From Cohaesibacter marisflavi (GTDB lineage: Bacteria; Pseudomonadota; Alphaproteobacteria; Rhizobiales; Cohaesibacteraceae), in assembly GCF_900115225.1 (NCBI RefSeq), contig NZ_FOVR01000005.1:220618-284617 (forward strand): a stretch of 64,000 nucleotides of DNA, given 5' to 3'. Positions within the stretch are counted from its first letter, which is position 1. The number at the start of each line of letters is the position of its first letter. Of the stretch, positions 1-7,562 are shown piece after piece. The notes beneath the pieces are model-generated. The model was not told the origin of the DNA. It saw nothing but the letters and a program-made list of their open reading frames with translations, and ran no database searches. Both the position numbers and the translations under genes were made by a program.

Positions 1-578
1 TGTCGATTTTGGATGATCCAACCGTGCAAAGGGTCGTGCCCAAGCTAATGGGGACGCTGGATCGGGCGGTGGACTATTCCCGCGCGGTCATGTCCTATGG
101 CAAGGCACAGGAAGCGCCGCCAGACAAACGGCTGCTGAATCTGCATCAGCTCGGCGAGGAAATGCGCGACCTGTTGGACCTATCCGAAACATCGCGCTTG
201 ACCTTCTCAAACCATATCCCGAAGGATCTTGAGGTCTATGCCGATCCGTCTCAGCTGTTTCGGGTCTTGATGAATCTGTGCCGCAACTCGGTGGATGTGA
301 TGCAGGGGCGCAAGGAAGAAGCGGTGATTTGCAGGCTGGATCTGTTTGCTCGCATCGAAAATGACAAGACCATCATAGAAGTGTCTGATACTGGCCCCGG
401 TGTTCCCGAGGTCGCACGAGCGCATCTGTTCAGGCCCTTTCAGGGCTCTGTGCGCAAGGGTGGCACTGGGCTGGGCCTTGCCATCGCCGCTGAAATTGTC
501 CGCGCACACGGGGGGGCTATTCGTCTGCTCGATCGCAGCCCCGGCGCCCATTTTGAAATCAGCCTGCCCAGAGAGTAA
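1..578 (+). CDS. Sensor histidine kinase, C-terminal part (5' end outside window)
   Basis: The reading frame is open from base 3, so only the end of the protein is present. What remains is the end of the dimerisation helices followed by a HATPase_c domain: N-box VLMNLCRNSVDVM, G1 box DTGPGVPE and G2 box GGTGLGLAIAAEIVRAHGG. These bind ATP for autophosphorylation; the phosphorylated His must lie upstream of base 1. The segment after the H-box (DDPTVQR...YSRAVMSYGKAQE) resembles the soluble core of alphaproteobacterial sensor kinases whose signal is unknown. The protein ends shortly after the ATP-binding domain, so there is no receiver fusion. No partner regulator is visible on this side. Confidence 0.88.
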   Translation, partial: SILDDPTVQRVVPKLMGTLDRAVDYSRAVMSYGKAQEAPPDKRLLNLHQLGEEMRDLLDLSETSRLTFSNHIPKDLEVYADPSQLFRVLMNLCRNSVDVMQGRKEEAVICRLDLFARIENDKTIIEVSDTGPGVPEVARAHLFRPFQGSVRKGGTGLGLAIAAEIVRAHGGAIRLLDRSPGAHFEISLPRE

Positions 579-613
579 AGGCGCCAAATAAGGGCGGACA
601 GGAGATTGGCCAA

Positions 614-646
614 CAAAAAGGCCAGGGCGCTTGGCAGGCCCTGACC
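614..646 (-). terminator. Rho-independent terminator of the peroxiredoxin gene
   Basis: An 8-bp stem (620-627 with 639-646) is followed on the minus strand by a run of T (plus-strand A run at 614-619). It lies just past the stop of the minus-strand peroxiredoxin and also faces the end of the kinase gene. Confidence 0.7.
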
Positions 647-680
647 TTTCCTTGAAGGAGCCAATGATCACGCAGTGATC

Positions 681-1337
681 TCAGAGATCCTTCTTGGAGA
701 AATACCAGTCAACGGTTTCATAGCCTTCCGAAGCGCGGGCATTGGCGCCTTCAACGGTGGATGGCGGCGGAACAATGACCTTGTCGCCCGGCTGCCAGCC
801 TTCCGGCGTTGCCACCTTATTGGCATCTGATGTCTGCAGGGCTGCCAAAAGACGCGCAAATTCCGGAATCGAACGGCCGTTGGACATCGGGTAATAGACC
901 ATGGCACGCAGGATGCCTTTCGGGTCGATAAGGAAGGTTGCTCGCACTGCAGACGTGTCGCTGGCACCCGGATGGATCATGCCATAGGCCTTGGCAACGG
1001 TCATTGAAATGTCGTCGATGATCGGGAACTGGATATCAACGCCCCAATTTTCCTTGATGCTGCGCACCCATGCGATGTGGGAATGGATGCTGTCGATCGA
1101 CAGACCGAGCAATTCGCAGTTCATTTCCTGAAACTGGTCATAGGCTTTGGCAAAGGCCATGAATTCGGTGGAGCAAACGGGTGTGAAGTCGGCCGGGTGG
1201 GAGAACAGGATCAGCCATTTGCCTTCATAATCGGACAGTTTCTTGACACCGGCAGTTGTCGGAGCGCAGAAATCCGGAGCGGGTTTATTCAGTTGCGGGA
1301 ATGCCGGGGCCTCTACTGTGGTTTCAATATCTGTCAT
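681..1337 (-). CDS. 1-Cys peroxiredoxin (Prx6/AhpC-TSA family)
   Basis: 218-residue thiol peroxidase that reduces peroxides in the cytoplasm. The active-site motif PADFTPVCSTE places the peroxidatic cysteine at residue 55, with Thr52 and a downstream Arg (SAVRATFLID) completing the usual triad. The long C-terminal arm (VIVPPPSTVEGA to YETVDWYFSKKDL) is typical of the Prx6 group, and no obvious resolving cysteine is seen, so recycling by an external thiol is expected. Start chosen at 1337 because AAGGAG precedes it at good spacing. It is divergently transcribed from an OxyR-like regulator, so peroxide-responsive control is likely. Confidence 0.93.
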   Translation of the reverse strand: MTDIETTVEAPAFPQLNKPAPDFCAPTTAGVKKLSDYEGKWLILFSHPADFTPVCSTEFMAFAKAYDQFQEMNCELLGLSIDSIHSHIAWVRSIKENWGVDIQFPIIDDISMTVAKAYGMIHPGASDTSAVRATFLIDPKGILRAMVYYPMSNGRSIPEFARLLAALQTSDANKVATPEGWQPGDKVIVPPPSTVEGANARASEGYETVDWYFSKKDL

Positions 1338-1439
1338 GTAAAATACTCCTTTTTAGGTACGCTGAGTGCGTCCATTGCTGTTGACGGCACAATATCAGCA
1401 GTCTATTTATTAGTGAAATGAGTTATTTTTGACGTTTTA

Positions 1440-1454
1440 ATCGAAAAAAACGAT
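1440..1454. promoter_or_regulatory. Candidate OxyR/LysR-type binding half-site in the divergent promoter region
   Basis: The palindrome ATCG-N7-CGAT has exactly the half-site spacing of OxyR operators (ATAG-N7-CTAT). It lies in the 124-bp divergent region between the peroxiredoxin and the OxyR-like gene, next to the regulator's start codon. A second half-site 7 bp upstream is weak. This is a proposed autoregulatory operator based on spacing and position only. Confidence 0.35.
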
Positions 1455-1461
1455 AACTGAC

Positions 1462-2364
1462 ATGATCCCATCCTTGCGCCAGCTAACCTTCCTGATTGCC
1501 TTAGCGGATGAATTGCATTTCAGCAATGCGGCGAAGCGTTGCAATGTGACCCAATCAACCCTCAGTGCCGGGCTGAAGGAGTTGGAATCCATATTGGGCG
1601 TGACACTGGCCGAACGCTCCAAGCGCTCCGTGATCATGACGCCCATCGGCCGCAAGATTGTCGAGCAGGCGCGCAAGATTATGACCGATACCCAGCATCT
1701 GGTGGAAACGGCCGCGTTGGAAGCCGAGGCCATGGCCGGCGACATGCATCTCGGTGTGATTCCCACCGTCGGTCCCTTCCTTTTGCCGCGTCTGCGTCCA
1801 TTGTTGCGTGACGAGCATCCCCGCCTGCGGCTCTACTTGCGTGAGGAATTGACCGACCAACTGCTTGAAGGCCTCAGAAGCGGGCGGCTTGATGTGGCGC
1901 TCATCGCATTGCCCCACGATGTAGGCGATCTGGAGACACTGGAACTGTTTGAAGACGGCTATCACCTTGTTGCCCCGCTGGATCATGAGTTGGCCTGCAA
2001 AAGTCTGGCCGATGGCACAATGCTCAAGAATGAACCTCTTATGCTATTGGAGCGCGGCCATTGCTTGCAGCAACATGCCTTGTCTGCCTTTCCGGGGCTG
2101 TTGAACAAGGATGTGGAGTTTGACGCCACCAGCCTGGCCACCCTGTTGGCGATGGTGGAAGAGGGGCTGGGCTCGACCCTCATTCCCAATGTGGCCATTG
2201 ATGCTGGATTGACCAAGGCGCATGATGTGGTCGAGATCGATTTGCCAACCTCCTTGCCCCGCAAGATCACTCTGGTCTGGCGTAAATCCTCCACCCGCAA
2301 AGACGATTTCCGGGCTCTGGGGGACTTGATCATCAAGGCCAGAGAGAGCCTGCGCATAGGCTAG
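1462..2364 (+). CDS. oxyR: OxyR-like LysR-family regulator
   Basis: 300 residues: N-terminal winged HTH (LRQLTFLIALADELHF, then NVTQSTLSAGLKELE) and a LysR substrate/peroxide-sensing domain. RGHCLQQ places Cys201 where OxyR has its peroxidatic Cys199. The second OxyR cysteine (Cys208 in E. coli) aligns with Phe in ALSAF, and only two other cysteines exist, both distant. The divergent 1-Cys peroxiredoxin supports a peroxide-sensing role. The protein may sense through a single cysteine, or a different thiol chemistry. The start matches the family N-terminus, though its ribosome site is weak. Confidence 0.85.
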   Translation: MIPSLRQLTFLIALADELHFSNAAKRCNVTQSTLSAGLKELESILGVTLAERSKRSVIMTPIGRKIVEQARKIMTDTQHLVETAALEAEAMAGDMHLGVIPTVGPFLLPRLRPLLRDEHPRLRLYLREELTDQLLEGLRSGRLDVALIALPHDVGDLETLELFEDGYHLVAPLDHELACKSLADGTMLKNEPLMLLERGHCLQQHALSAFPGLLNKDVEFDATSLATLLAMVEEGLGSTLIPNVAIDAGLTKAHDVVEIDLPTSLPRKITLVWRKSSTRKDDFRALGDLIIKARESLRIG

Positions 2365-2500
2365 GGAACAGGCGCTTGCGCGCGCTTGAAGCCAGCGATC
2401 AAGAAGCCACACAGCAATAGGCTTGAATGGGGCGATGAACTTTTCCGCCTTTATCCAGCACATAAAGTCAAACGACGGCTCTTAGACGAGGTTTGATTTT

Positions 2501-3394
2501 ATGAAGAAAGATCGCATCACATATCCTGACGGCATTCTCGATTTGTTGAAGGTGCCCGAGCTCAGACGCCTGATACGGCAAGATATGGGCAGCAGTCCTT
2601 TACTTGCCAATGAACTGGAGTTCCTTCTGAGCCCGCCGATTCCGAGCGAGGTGTATGTCAAATACTTGTCTCCTGATGCAGAAAATCCCGTAAAAGTGGC
2701 TGATCAAATTCGCCAAGCCGCCTCACAGATGATGCGCGGGACATCTAGCGCGGATCTCGACAAATGGAGCAAGATCGTTGCCTTGATGCGCAAGGACATC
2801 ATCAAGAGATTTGACAGCAAGATCGTGCCCGCTTTTTACCAGCGAGATATCTTCCGGAAATGGCATGAGCAGACTGCCATCGCTAAGGCCAAAGCCAATA
2901 TGGGAGATCCCAAGAAGGTTGCCAAGAAACTGGATCTGGACGAGCATTACGATGCTAACATACTGGAAAAATACATGATTGCCCAAGCCCTTGGGCGCAC
3001 AGATGAGGCCGCTAAAATCGAGAAGAAGTTGCGCGAAGGCCATGCGACTGATCTCAGACACATCGAGCACCAGGTCAGGAAGCGCAAGGAAAAGGAAGCA
3101 ACGGGCAAGACCGAAGCCGAGCGTACAGGAGTCGACCTGACACCAGCCAAATTGCTCAATTGTGGGTTCCGGAATGTGAGCGAAAAAAAATTGCGCGAAG
3201 CCATCATGAAATTTTCAACTGCAGTTTTAACGGCCAAGAAAGCCGACCAGAAAGCCTTCTTCAAGAAGATACAGGCACTGGAACCCGAATCTGGAATCGC
3301 CCGGAACATGACGATTGAAAATCTGGTCAAGACCATGCGCAAAAAGGGGGTTATTAATGAAGGCGTCTATAAGTATGATGTCTACAAACCCTAA
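2501..3394 (+). CDS. Hypothetical protein, basic, helical
   Basis: 297 residues, rich in Lys and Glu, with no signal peptide or membrane segment. I recognise no family. The central part (KKVAKKLDLDEHYDANILEK and onward) and the stretch HQVRKRKEKEATGKTEAE look like charged helices, and the C-terminus ends in a short Tyr-rich tail. It sits alone between the OxyR-like gene and an MmcQ/YjbR gene on the same strand. Base composition resembles the surrounding chromosome, though slightly more AT-rich. Probably a real gene, because the long uninterrupted frame has typical codon choice. Confidence 0.65.
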   Translation: MKKDRITYPDGILDLLKVPELRRLIRQDMGSSPLLANELEFLLSPPIPSEVYVKYLSPDAENPVKVADQIRQAASQMMRGTSSADLDKWSKIVALMRKDIIKRFDSKIVPAFYQRDIFRKWHEQTAIAKAKANMGDPKKVAKKLDLDEHYDANILEKYMIAQALGRTDEAAKIEKKLREGHATDLRHIEHQVRKRKEKEATGKTEAERTGVDLTPAKLLNCGFRNVSEKKLREAIMKFSTAVLTAKKADQKAFFKKIQALEPESGIARNMTIENLVKTMRKKGVINEGVYKYDVYKP

Positions 3395-3496
3395 GCCTAG
3401 TCCTGTCCGCACGCGTGATTCCATGCTATTGGATAGCTCCCTATGTCCTATCGGACGAAGGGGAGCCGAGCCTGAACTGCATAGCGACTGGAAGCC

Positions 3497-3874
3497 ATGA
3501 CACGCGACGAATTTGATACCCATTGCGCCACCCTGCGCCACGCCACCAATGTGGTGCAGTGGGGTGGCTGCTCGGTCTGGAAGATCGGTGGCAAGATCTT
3601 TGCGCTCTGCGCACCAGAGACAAAAGACGGCAATCACCCAAAAATCAGTTTCAAATGCTCTGACATGGTCTATGAGATTCTGCGCGATGAGCCGGGCATC
3701 ATTCCCGCGCCCCATCTGGCGCGGGCCAAATGGGTTCAGCTCACTGAGCCCGATGCCATGAGTGATGAGGATCTCAAGGAGCATCTGGATGTGGCTTACG
3801 AGATCATTGTTGGCAAGTTGACCCGCAAGATCCGCGCAGAGCTTGGCCTTTCAGATGGGTCGAATCGGATCTGA
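3497..3874 (+). CDS. MmcQ/YjbR family protein
   Basis: 125 residues. The pattern of a DEFDTHCATLRHATNV start, a central WKIGGKIFALCAP strand pair, and late PAPHLARAKWVQL followed by a C-terminal helix with YEIIVGKLTRKIRAEL is that of the MmcQ/YjbR (CyaY-like fold) family. Members are small cytoplasmic proteins, sometimes called DNA-binding, whose exact role is not settled. GGAAG precedes the ATG. The next gene downstream is tryptophanase, after a 240-bp gap, so they are probably separate units. Confidence 0.85.
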   Translation: MTRDEFDTHCATLRHATNVVQWGGCSVWKIGGKIFALCAPETKDGNHPKISFKCSDMVYEILRDEPGIIPAPHLARAKWVQLTEPDAMSDEDLKEHLDVAYEIIVGKLTRKIRAELGLSDGSNRI

Positions 3875-3919
3875 AACAATCCGGCTCAAAATTCGCGTCG
3901 AAATTGCGATATCAAGGAC

Positions 3920-3948
3920 TTGACCCTGTGATGAGGTTTTGCCAAAAT
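3920..3948 (+). promoter_or_regulatory. Candidate sigma-70-type promoter for tryptophanase
   Basis: TTGACC, a 17-bp spacer and CAAAAT lie about 170 bp upstream of the tryptophanase start. The -10 element matches 4 of 6 consensus bases, so this is tentative. The 5' region after it carries no Trp-containing leader peptide of the TnaC type. Confidence 0.3.
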
Positions 3949-4115
3949 CCTGTCTGTAAACCTTTCGGCGCTGAGCGCGGTCATCCTGTCGGAATTTGAC
4001 GCCCTGTCATTTCAACCGGCATCGAGGAGGGCAACCGCGGCGCACAGCCCGGACGTTCACATCGAACATGGTTTCATGGTCACAACTCCGGGCTGATCAG
4101 ACCGGAGATACAGTG

Positions 4116-5486
4116 ATGAAAACCATTATCGAACCTTTCCGCATCAAATCGGTAGAGCCCATTCGCATGACCACGCGTGCCGAACGCGAGGCAAAGCTCA
4201 AGGCTGCCGACTATAATCTCTTCGCGCTCAAGTCCGAAGACGTGATCATCGACCTTCTGACCGATTCGGGGACGGGCGCCATGAGTGCCGAGCAGTGGGC
4301 CGCCGTGATGCGTGGCGACGAGAGCTACGCCGGCTCTCCCTCTTATTATCGTTTCCGCGATAGTGTTCAGGAATTGATGCCCTTTGAGCATATCATCCCG
4401 ACCCATCAGGGGCGCGCGGCAGAGGCGATTCTGGTTTCTATCTTTGGCGGTGCGGGCAAACATGTCCCTTCCAACACCCATTTCGACACCACGCGCGGCA
4501 ATATCGAGGCATCGGGTGCCGAGGCCTATGATCTGGTGATCGAGGAGGGCAAGGACCCGGCTTCGCTTTATCCCTTCAAGGGCAATATGGATCTTGGCAA
4601 GCTGAAGGCCTTTCTGGAGGAGAAAGGCGACAGCGTACCCATGGTGATGATCACCATCACCAACAATGCTGGCGGTGGTCAGCCCGTGAGCCTTGAAAAT
4701 ATCCGTGGTGTTGCGGCGCTGGCCCATGAATATGGCAAGCCCTTCATAATCGATGGCTGCCGCTTCTCGGAAAATGCCTGGTTTATCAAGCAACGCGAAG
4801 AAGGCCAGCAGGACCGCTCCATCAAGGACATCGTGCGCGACTGTTTCTCGGTGGCTGATGGCATGACCATGAGCGCCAAGAAGGATGCCTTTGGCAATAT
4901 CGGTGGCTGGATTGCCTTCAACAACGATTCGCTTGCGGAACAAGCCCGCGTTCGCCTCATTCAGACGGAAGGCTTTCCCACCTATGGTGGCCTAGCCGGA
5001 CGTGATCTGGAGGCTCTGGCACAAGGGCTGCACGAGATTATCGATGAGGATTATCTCAGATATCGCATCCGCACCAACGAATATATCATCGAGAAACTTG
5101 ATGCCCTTGGCATTCCGGTGGTCAAGCCAGCCGGTGGCCATGCGGTGTTTGTTGATGCCAAAAGCTGGTTGCCCCATATCGATCCGCTGAAATACCCGGC
5201 CCATACCGTGGCCTGCAAGCTCTATGAGATTGGCGGCATCCGCTCTTGCGAAATCGGGTCGGTGATGTTTGGTCGTCAGACCGACGGCTCGGAAAAGCCC
5301 GCAGCCATGGAACTGGTGCGCCTTGCCTTCCCGCGTCGCACCTATACCCAATCCCACGCAGATTATGTGGTGGAAGCCTTTGAGCAACTGGCCGCTGAAA
5401 AAGATCAACTCAAGGGGTTCAAGATCATCAGGGAACCAAAACTGATGCGGCACTTCACCTGCAGCTTCGCACCTCTGGACGGCTAA
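4116..5486 (+). CDS. tnaA: Tryptophanase (beta-eliminating lyase)
   Basis: 456-residue PLP enzyme that splits L-tryptophan into indole, pyruvate and ammonia. The fold I aspartate-aminotransferase family is shown by IDLLTDSGTGAMS, the PTHQGR phosphate-contact motif and the PLP lysine in MSAKKDA (Lys256). Three positions favour tryptophanase over tyrosine phenol-lyase: Asp in FDTT (residue 124), EIGS where TPL has ERG with its phenol-binding Arg, and His in the late RHFT motif where TPL has Phe. The frame is open further upstream to 3996, but GGAGA before the ATG at 4116 and family alignment fix the start. No permease or TnaC leader is adjacent. Confidence 0.9.
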   Translation: MKTIIEPFRIKSVEPIRMTTRAEREAKLKAADYNLFALKSEDVIIDLLTDSGTGAMSAEQWAAVMRGDESYAGSPSYYRFRDSVQELMPFEHIIPTHQGRAAEAILVSIFGGAGKHVPSNTHFDTTRGNIEASGAEAYDLVIEEGKDPASLYPFKGNMDLGKLKAFLEEKGDSVPMVMITITNNAGGGQPVSLENIRGVAALAHEYGKPFIIDGCRFSENAWFIKQREEGQQDRSIKDIVRDCFSVADGMTMSAKKDAFGNIGGWIAFNNDSLAEQARVRLIQTEGFPTYGGLAGRDLEALAQGLHEIIDEDYLRYRIRTNEYIIEKLDALGIPVVKPAGGHAVFVDAKSWLPHIDPLKYPAHTVACKLYEIGGIRSCEIGSVMFGRQTDGSEKPAAMELVRLAFPRRTYTQSHADYVVEAFEQLAAEKDQLKGFKIIREPKLMRHFTCSFAPLDG

Positions 5487-5513
5487 CTCCGACTGGGCCA
5501 TCCTGATTGTGCG

Positions 5514-5552
5514 AAGGCGCGCCAGCCCAATTTGCTGGCGCGCCTTTTCTTT
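5514..5552 (+). terminator. Rho-independent terminator after tryptophanase
   Basis: A perfect 13-bp stem (5514-5526 with 5534-5546), a 7-base loop and a T-rich tail. It ends the tryptophanase transcript. Confidence 0.9.
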
Positions 5553-5924
5553 TGTCTTCAGGTCGGCAAATCGGGCGGTCTCCGGACTTAAGATCCTTTA
5601 AGTATGAAAATCCTCAATTAAATACATTTGTTCCATGCAATTTTGTCATGAGACCGATGATCTGATCATCTTTGAATTGCTCAAAAGAGACAACCATATT
5701 CAGAATATGCGAAACGCAAGAGAGGTCTTTGGGGCCGCTTCAAGCGCTTTCGGAAATCAGTCAATAAGAGTAGGGATCGTTGCACCGCTGAGGGAAACAG
5801 ATTTCGCCAGTCTCTCAACAGATCAACCGCTCAACTCAACACAATAAGCCCGACGGTCTGGATGGTCTTCAAAACCAGCGGCCACCGAGACCAAAGGGCA
5901 AGAAAAATAAGGAGAGGAAAGATT
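5553..5924 (+). other. Intergenic region upstream of the aldehyde dehydrogenase
   Basis: About 370 bp without a convincing gene. A 70-codon frame at 5635-5847 has no ribosome site and no family resemblance, and I leave it out. A 15-bp palindrome (GATGAT-ctg-ATCATC, 5656-5670) could be an operator. The last bases hold AAGGAGAGG, the ribosome site of the next gene. Confidence 0.4.
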
Positions 5925-7316
5925 ATGGCATATGCAACGATTAATCCATATAACGGCGAACAGGTAGCGTCCTTCCCCGATGCGACGGATGCAGAGGTAA
6001 GCGCAGCCATCGACAAGGCGCATACTGCTTTCTTGGCCTGGCGCGAAACCGGCTTTGCCGAGCGGGCAAAGATTCTGCAAAAGGCTGCAGACCTGCTGCG
6101 CGCCGATGCAGATGAGCATGCAAAGCTCCTGACCCTTGAAATGGGCAAGATCACGGCTGAGGCCAAGGCCGAGGTTGAGCTCTCCGCCAAGATCCTTGAA
6201 TATTACGTTCGCAACGCAGAAAAGCTTCTCCAACCGCGTAAGTTGCCTGTGCTTGACCCTGCTGAAGGTGATGCGACGCTCGTGCATGAACCACTCGGCG
6301 TCCTGCTGGCCATTGAGCCTTGGAACTTCCCTTACTATCAGATCGCCCGTATTCTCGCACCGCAGCTGTCTGCAGGTAATACGCTTCTGCTCAAGCATGC
6401 GTCCAACGTCCCTCAGAGCGCCGCCCGCTTTGAAAAGCTGATGAAGGAAGCCGGTTTGCCAGAAGGGGCCTTTACCAACCTTTATGCAACCCGCTCCCAG
6501 ATCGAGATGATCATCAACGATCCACGTGTGCATGGTGTGGCCCTCACAGGCTCCGAAGCGGCAGGCTCCGTTGTGGCGGCTCAGGCCGGTAAGGCGCTCA
6601 AGAAGTCCACCATGGAACTGGGTGGCGCCGACGCTTTCGTCGTGCTCAAGGATGCCGACATTGACAAGGCCGTGGATTGGGCCGTCTTTGGTCGCCACTG
6701 GAACGGCGGGCAGGTCTGTGTCTCTTCCAAGCGCATGATCATCGAGGATTCGGTCTATGATGAATTCCTCGAAAAATATAAGGCTGGCGTTGCCAAACTG
6801 GTGGCAGGGGATCCGTTTGACCCGAACACCACCCTTGCGCCGCTTTCTTCCCAGAAGGCCGCTGATGATGTGAAGGAACAGATCAAGAAGGCCGTTGCCA
6901 AAGGGGCAAAAGCCGAAGAAGTCGGCCCTGCCGTTCCCACCAAGGGGGCCTTTGTGCAGCCAACCATCCTGAGTGGTCTGGGCGAAGAGAATGAAGCCCG
7001 TTACTGGGAATTCTTCGGTCCGGTCTCCATGTTCTTCAGGGCAAAAGACGAGGCAGACGCAGTCCGCATCGCCAATGATACCCCGTTTGGTCTGGGTGGC
7101 TCGGTCTTCACCAAGGATGAAAAACACGGCGCAGACGTGGCCGCGCAGATTTCTACCGGCATGGTGTTTGTGAACCATCCAACCAAGGTTGAGGCTGACT
7201 TGCCATTTGGCGGCATCCGCCGCTCTGGCTATGGTCGCGAATTGCTTGATCTTGGTTTGACCGAGTTCGTCAACCACAAGCTGATTGATGTTGTCGATAT
7301 CGACGCTGCCTTCTGA
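5925..7316 (+). CDS. NAD(P)-dependent aldehyde dehydrogenase, Sad-type succinate-semialdehyde dehydrogenase
   Basis: 463 residues, oxidising an aldehyde (most likely succinate semialdehyde) to the acid. Catalytic Glu231 is in ELGGADAF and nucleophile Cys265 in GQVCVSSKR; the oxyanion Asn is in EPWNFP (about 134). Length, the LLLKHASNVPQSA segment and the FGGIRRSGYGREL end match the E. coli Sad (YneI) branch rather than GabD. The start at 5925 has a strong AAGGAGAGG site; an upstream extension of the frame has none. Single-gene unit bounded by a terminator upstream and an inverted repeat downstream. The exact aldehyde cannot be told from sequence alone. Confidence 0.85.
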   Translation: MAYATINPYNGEQVASFPDATDAEVSAAIDKAHTAFLAWRETGFAERAKILQKAADLLRADADEHAKLLTLEMGKITAEAKAEVELSAKILEYYVRNAEKLLQPRKLPVLDPAEGDATLVHEPLGVLLAIEPWNFPYYQIARILAPQLSAGNTLLLKHASNVPQSAARFEKLMKEAGLPEGAFTNLYATRSQIEMIINDPRVHGVALTGSEAAGSVVAAQAGKALKKSTMELGGADAFVVLKDADIDKAVDWAVFGRHWNGGQVCVSSKRMIIEDSVYDEFLEKYKAGVAKLVAGDPFDPNTTLAPLSSQKAADDVKEQIKKAVAKGAKAEEVGPAVPTKGAFVQPTILSGLGEENEARYWEFFGPVSMFFRAKDEADAVRIANDTPFGLGGSVFTKDEKHGADVAAQISTGMVFVNHPTKVEADLPFGGIRRSGYGRELLDLGLTEFVNHKLIDVVDIDAAF

Positions 7317-7355
7317 TCGGCTCAAAAAAGCCTTTTATTGACCTTATGCAATCGG

Positions 7356-7383
7356 GAGCCCGTTCAGTGTACTGAGCGGGCTC
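7356..7383. terminator. Hairpin after the aldehyde dehydrogenase
   Basis: A 12-bp stem (GAGCCCGTTCAG, 4-base loop and its complement) stands 40 bp after the stop. It lacks a following T run, so it may pause or stabilise the transcript rather than terminate it. Confidence 0.5.
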
Positions 7384-7562
7384 TCGCCACATTCAGAAGC
7401 CTTGTTCACAGATGCTATGCGGATGCATTGATTGAATGGTCTGGATGATTTGGCTAGATAAGAGGCAGAGAGATGGAAGCCGAAGATGCTCATTTGGCAT
7501 TTGCTGGTTCTGGCTCCCTTTTGAGGTCTATTGCTCGGCCACTCATAGAAGAAGGATTTTTC

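Noticed and set aside
3996..4115. N-terminal extension of tryptophanase, or a TnaC-like leader peptide
   Set aside because: The extension starts with TTG and has no ribosome site. A short frame there has one Trp but runs in frame into the enzyme with no stop, unlike TnaC.
5635..5847. 70-codon frame before the aldehyde dehydrogenase
   Set aside because: No ribosome site, no family resemblance, and it covers the likely promoter region.
5823..7325. 500-codon minus-strand frame opposite the aldehyde dehydrogenase
   Set aside because: A mirror of the GC-rich coding strand; it has no family resemblance while the plus strand encodes a clear dehydrogenase.
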